Source: CAVYTF01 sp963771435 (GTDB taxonomy: Bacteria > Bacteroidota > Bacteroidia > Chitinophagales > Chitinophagaceae). From it: a stretch of 64,000 bases of DNA. A program made the translations under genes and the position numbers. Where the stretch lies: assembly GCA_963771435.1 (NCBI GenBank), contig CAVYTF010000003.1, forward strand, positions 229,275 through 293,274, given 5' to 3'. The notes under the pieces are model-generated. The model did not search any database. It worked only from the letters and a program-made list of their open reading frames with translations, and was not told the origin of the DNA. Below, in pieces: positions 61,344 through 64,000 of this stretch. Each line of letters starts with the position of its first letter. The first letter of the stretch is position 1.

Positions 61344-62197
61344 TGATCTATGATTAATAAGGTTATAAAAGCAAAATTGGTACAAGTTCCTGCAATTACA
61401 TTCATCCGCATAGTATTTTTAAAATCAGCTTTTGATGCATCTTTATGCACCTGCAAAAACCAACGGACAAAGAACACAATAACCGGAATAAAGAAAATAC
61501 TTAGTATAATAAAATTCAGTAAAAAACCTGTTTGATAATAATAACCAAATAGTAAGCCGAAAGCAATAGTGTACATAACAGCACAAAAAATGAAGGTTCC
61601 CTGTTTTCCCAACAGCATACTTATTGTTTTTACACCATCCTTCCTGTCTGCGCTGTGCTGATATATTTGTGTAATAGGATAAAAGCCACCAATTAAAAAC
61701 CCTGCAGCGATGCAAACCATTAAAGGCATATCAAGAGGAATGTTTTTATCAGCTCCATAATATACCATGCAAAAAACAAGAACGCCCTGGTTAAAGATAA
61801 CAGTCAGATAACCCAATATTGGGAAACGTTTTAAACGGATGTCCCTATAACTGTACATTCTTGAGCAAAGAATATAAAAGATCAAACCTGCGGTAAAATA
61901 AATAGAGATAAAAAGGGAAAGCAGCACCGCAACAATATCCATAACAACTGTTGTATAAAAAAGTTGCTTGGTAGGTTGTAAAGGTTTTGCAACTCCGCCA
62001 ATGCTTGTTTCATCCCTGTCCATAAAACTGTTGTAACCATTGCTTGCAGGATATAAAAATAAATGCAGCAGCACAAATATCAAAGCTGCTTTTGCCCAAT
62101 CAATGTTCGGTACAAAACAAAGGGCAAACCAAAACACAGGCATTAAAAAATAAGAAAAGGGGAAACGGAGCAACTGTATTGTAGATGTTTTAAGCAA
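61322..62197 (-). CDS. UbiA-family aromatic prenyltransferase
   Basis: A 291-residue membrane prenyltransferase with about eight helices. The first Asp-rich motif is in NGYNSFMDRDETSIGG (N-x-x-x-D), and a second YQHSADRKDGVKT lies about 115 residues later. These bind the prenyl diphosphate through Mg2+. It is the first gene of a four-gene unit with a type III polyketide synthase, a methyltransferase and a flavoprotein, all overlapping or nearly so. The aromatic acceptor is therefore probably the polyketide. Confidence 0.85.
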   Translation of the reverse strand: MLKTSTIQLLRFPFSYFLMPVFWFALCFVPNIDWAKAALIFVLLHLFLYPASNGYNSFMDRDETSIGGVAKPLQPTKQLFYTTVVMDIVAVLLSLFISIYFTAGLIFYILCSRMYSYRDIRLKRFPILGYLTVIFNQGVLVFCMVYYGADKNIPLDMPLMVCIAAGFLIGGFYPITQIYQHSADRKDGVKTISMLLGKQGTFIFCAVMYTIAFGLLFGYYYQTGFLLNFIILSIFFIPVIVFFVRWFLQVHKDASKADFKNTMRMNVIAGTCTNFAFITLLIIDHWQRSYP

Positions 62198-62315
62198 AAG
62201 GCAATTTATTTAAATTTAAGTTTTAATTCTTAAATCTACATTATATACGTTGAGAAAGAGAAAAAGGTGCGATGCTGGCAGAAACTATATATTCAACTCT
62301 TCAAGTTGGCGTAGG

Positions 62316-62867
62316 TTAATTTGTGTCAACACCCTTTGCCCATTCAGGCATTTCTTTTGATTTTTCTATTGGGTCAACATTTGTTTGTCCATATTTAATT
62401 GTGAAATATTTAGCTCTAACATAATGATGCCTTTTGGCAATCATAAAATTTGGGAAGATTGAAAAATACTCATTGTAATCTAGTGTTACAGAATTATACT
62501 GTGATAGGTCATTATTTAACTTGCTATTCAATTCCTTAATTTGTTTTTGATCTGTAAGAAAAGCCATTATATGTTCATTTATTTTATACTCATAGAATAT
62601 TAAATCCAAATCGTTTTCTTTTTTATTTCTTTCAAGTCTTGACTTTTCTACAAAATATTTCAAGCTGTCAATATTGGTTGATGTTAATGAAGTAATAAGG
62701 CTATCACGAGTGAGTAAGTTTGAACTAAAGCGATTCCAGGATGCCGTCACATTCTCATTTTTTTCTTCTAAATTATCAGATATGTTTTTTTGAAAAAAAT
62801 AAACTGCAGTAAATATTATCACCAAAAGTGAAAGAATTAGAATGGTTAAAATTTTAAGCAGTCGCAT
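62316..62867 (-). CDS. LemA-like membrane-anchored protein
   Basis: A 183-residue protein with one N-terminal membrane helix (LKILTILILSLLVIIFTAVYFF) and long helices afterwards. The segment DLSQYNSVTLDYNEYFSIFPNFMIAKRHHYVRAKYFTIK matches the LemA ending (YN..V.DYN......P...IA....F...YF). LemA proteins have unclear roles, with the helical domain facing the cytosol or periplasm. The start codon at 62867 has positive residues immediately before the helix. Confidence 0.6.
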   Translation of the reverse strand: MRLLKILTILILSLLVIIFTAVYFFQKNISDNLEEKNENVTASWNRFSSNLLTRDSLITSLTSTNIDSLKYFVEKSRLERNKKENDLDLIFYEYKINEHIMAFLTDQKQIKELNSKLNNDLSQYNSVTLDYNEYFSIFPNFMIAKRHHYVRAKYFTIKYGQTNVDPIEKSKEMPEWAKGVDTN

Positions 62868-63029
62868 CGAAAAACTTTTTATTTTGTCAAAGTTCTGCTT
62901 GTGTTTTGATATGTTTTAAATTCTTTCATGAATTTTTTCGAGATTCCAGCTTCCTTCGTTATACCTTTTAATAAGTGTTGCTGTAAATTTTTGTGACTGC
63001 ATGGCTTAAAAATTGATTTTCTATTTTAG

Positions 63030-63584
63030 TTACACTTTCACAAAATTATTTCTTTGCCCGTTTAAAAATGGTTGATTTTTTAATTGTTCTTCATAATCCT
63101 CGATCTTCATAAATGGCCAAATATCAAAATTGCCTAGTTTTTGAAACTCAAAAAAGGCTTCTTCCTTTTCTTTTCGTTTTACCCTATAATATTGCCCAAG
63201 TGTTAGAATAGATAAAAGGATCTCAGCTAATGAAAATTTCAACAAAGGGTTATTTATATCAAAATATGGCCATTGATATTCTCTATCAGTTTGAAGAAAC
63301 AAAATGCAACGTGCAATTATTTTAAGGCTTTTGTCAGATAGTTTATCTGGACCTTTTAGCTGGTGTTGCCTTGTATCGTCATATAAAAACCAACATAATT
63401 CTAACATAGGCAGTATAATTTCATCATCAGACTTTACTTCTTTTGATCTGTAATATTGTTCAGGTAACCAACCATTTGTTACATCATCCAATAGATTGCT
63501 TTCAAATTCATCATTAGAAATTAATCCAACAGATAAATGCCGCAAATGAAAAGCAAGCTTCTTTCTACGTTCTGTATCAACCAT
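63030..63584 (-). CDS. Hypothetical protein, 184 residues
   Basis: A soluble, charged protein beginning MVDTERRKKLAFHLRHLSVGLISNDEFESNLL, mostly helical, with a LLELCWFLYDDTRQHQLKG-like segment and a hydrophobic stretch (KFSLAEILLSILTLGQYY). No family is recognised. It sits 24 bases before the 128-residue secreted protein gene's stop side on the same strand and could be cotranscribed with it. Confidence 0.5.
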   Translation of the reverse strand: MVDTERRKKLAFHLRHLSVGLISNDEFESNLLDDVTNGWLPEQYYRSKEVKSDDEIILPMLELCWFLYDDTRQHQLKGPDKLSDKSLKIIARCILFLQTDREYQWPYFDINNPLLKFSLAEILLSILTLGQYYRVKRKEKEEAFFEFQKLGNFDIWPFMKIEDYEEQLKNQPFLNGQRNNFVKV

Positions 63585-63607
63585 AATTATTTTAGCCTGA
63601 TTAGTCT

Positions 63608-63994
63608 TTAAAATTTTATTTCAGACACTGTTGATTTTGCTCTTTTAAATGTAAGTCCAAACATTCTGTCAGTTAGAGAATCTTTCTGATTATTGATCAA
63701 CTCAAATTTCAATTTATCTTTACCATGAAAAATTATTTTACACTCTTCCTTCTTAGTTGATTGAAGATCTATTATCTGATTATTTAAAAAATGGTATTTC
63801 ATTGATATTGCCTGTATACTTCCAATTGAAATAGTAGCAGTTTCGGTATATGTGCTATCCTTATAAAAACTTAGTACCCTGAATGGAACTTTATTGACCA
63901 TCTTTTTTGAACACCATGTACCTAATATTTTATTCATTTGCGCAGTGCTTTCTAAAGAGATTGCAAATGCTAATACTAAAAGTAAGTATTTCAT
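63608..63994 (-). CDS. Small secreted lipocalin-like hypothetical protein
   Basis: A 128-residue protein with a signal peptide (MKYLLLVLAFAISLESTAQ). The rest (ILGTWCSKKMVNKVPFRVLSFYKDSTYTETATISIG and FHGKDKLKFELINNQKDS) shows a beta-barrel pattern, with the GTW start common in lipocalin-like Bacteroidota proteins. Function unknown. The window ends six bases after its start codon. Confidence 0.55.
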   Translation of the reverse strand: MKYLLLVLAFAISLESTAQMNKILGTWCSKKMVNKVPFRVLSFYKDSTYTETATISIGSIQAISMKYHFLNNQIIDLQSTKKEECKIIFHGKDKLKFELINNQKDSLTDRMFGLTFKRAKSTVSEIKF

Positions 63995-64000
63995 TTGGAT

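Overview
The window looks like a chromosomal segment of a Bacteroidota bacterium, probably a member of the Chitinophagaceae. The evidence is promoters of the TTTG-N(18-20)-TAnnTTTG type (for example before rpsU and before the first tRNA), the block xerC/D-like recombinase - hpf - tRNAs - tuf - tRNA-Trp - secE - nusG, a Bacteroidota-type S21, a DUF6266-type protein, a HU-like/DUF4469-type protein, and several N-terminal lipoboxes. The genus assignment is inference.

Bases 1-4816 form an AT-rich defence island: the 3' end of an MmeI-like type IIG methyltransferase, an AAA15-type ATPase, and a three-gene CBASS operon (CD-NTase, E2-like conjugating protein, patatin-like phospholipase). From 5 to 10.4 kb, the 3' end of a DUF6266-type gene occurs three times and brackets a VapBC toxin-antitoxin pair and a giant helicase with nine helicase-associated repeats. 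Next come an ArsR/SRPBCC operon with a clear double operator (11.4-12.7 kb), a secreted beta-helix protein, a NUDIX hydrolase, a frameshifted GH31 glycosidase, an ABC ATPase, lipoproteins, and a 1689-residue repetitive surface protein with an S74-type chaperone end (20.2-25.3 kb). Accessory genes follow to 31.8 kb, including a RelE-like toxin with no usable start codon and a frameshifted sterol-desaturase-like gene.

Bases 31.8-42.8 kb are the most unusual part. A frameshifted HAL/PAL-family lyase and an intact hscA-like chaperone lie about 7.7 kb apart. Between them are extra 5' ends of hscA and an extra 3' end of the lyase, all diverged, separating different cargo genes. Inside the last interval is a REP/RAYT system: one complete Y1 transposase, two 3' fragments and one MITE-like derivative, all attached to a hairpin with GTTGTTGGTG arms, plus membrane-protein and Cas2/SinR-like cargo.

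Bases 42.9-53.2 kb are mostly core: a polytopic GT-C-like protein, acyltransferases, ribE, rpsU, a CsgG-like protein, an XerC/D-type recombinase, hpf, five tRNAs, tuf, secE and nusG. The usual rplK does not follow nusG; a HU-like/DUF4469 gene preceded by palindromes does. The right end carries an AraC regulator with a di-haem cytochrome - Rieske - porin operon, then a tightly overlapping four-gene cluster (UbiA prenyltransferase, type III polyketide synthase, methyltransferase, FAD reductase) that probably makes a prenylated polyketide, then a LemA-like protein and two unknown proteins.

Several dispersed intergenic repeat families were seen: a 16-bp palindrome with a 23-bp period, a ~200-bp element containing ACCTTATAGAG motifs, GCAGCATA-type tandem repeats downstream of genes, and the REP hairpins. 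All assignments are from reading the sequence; no database search was run.
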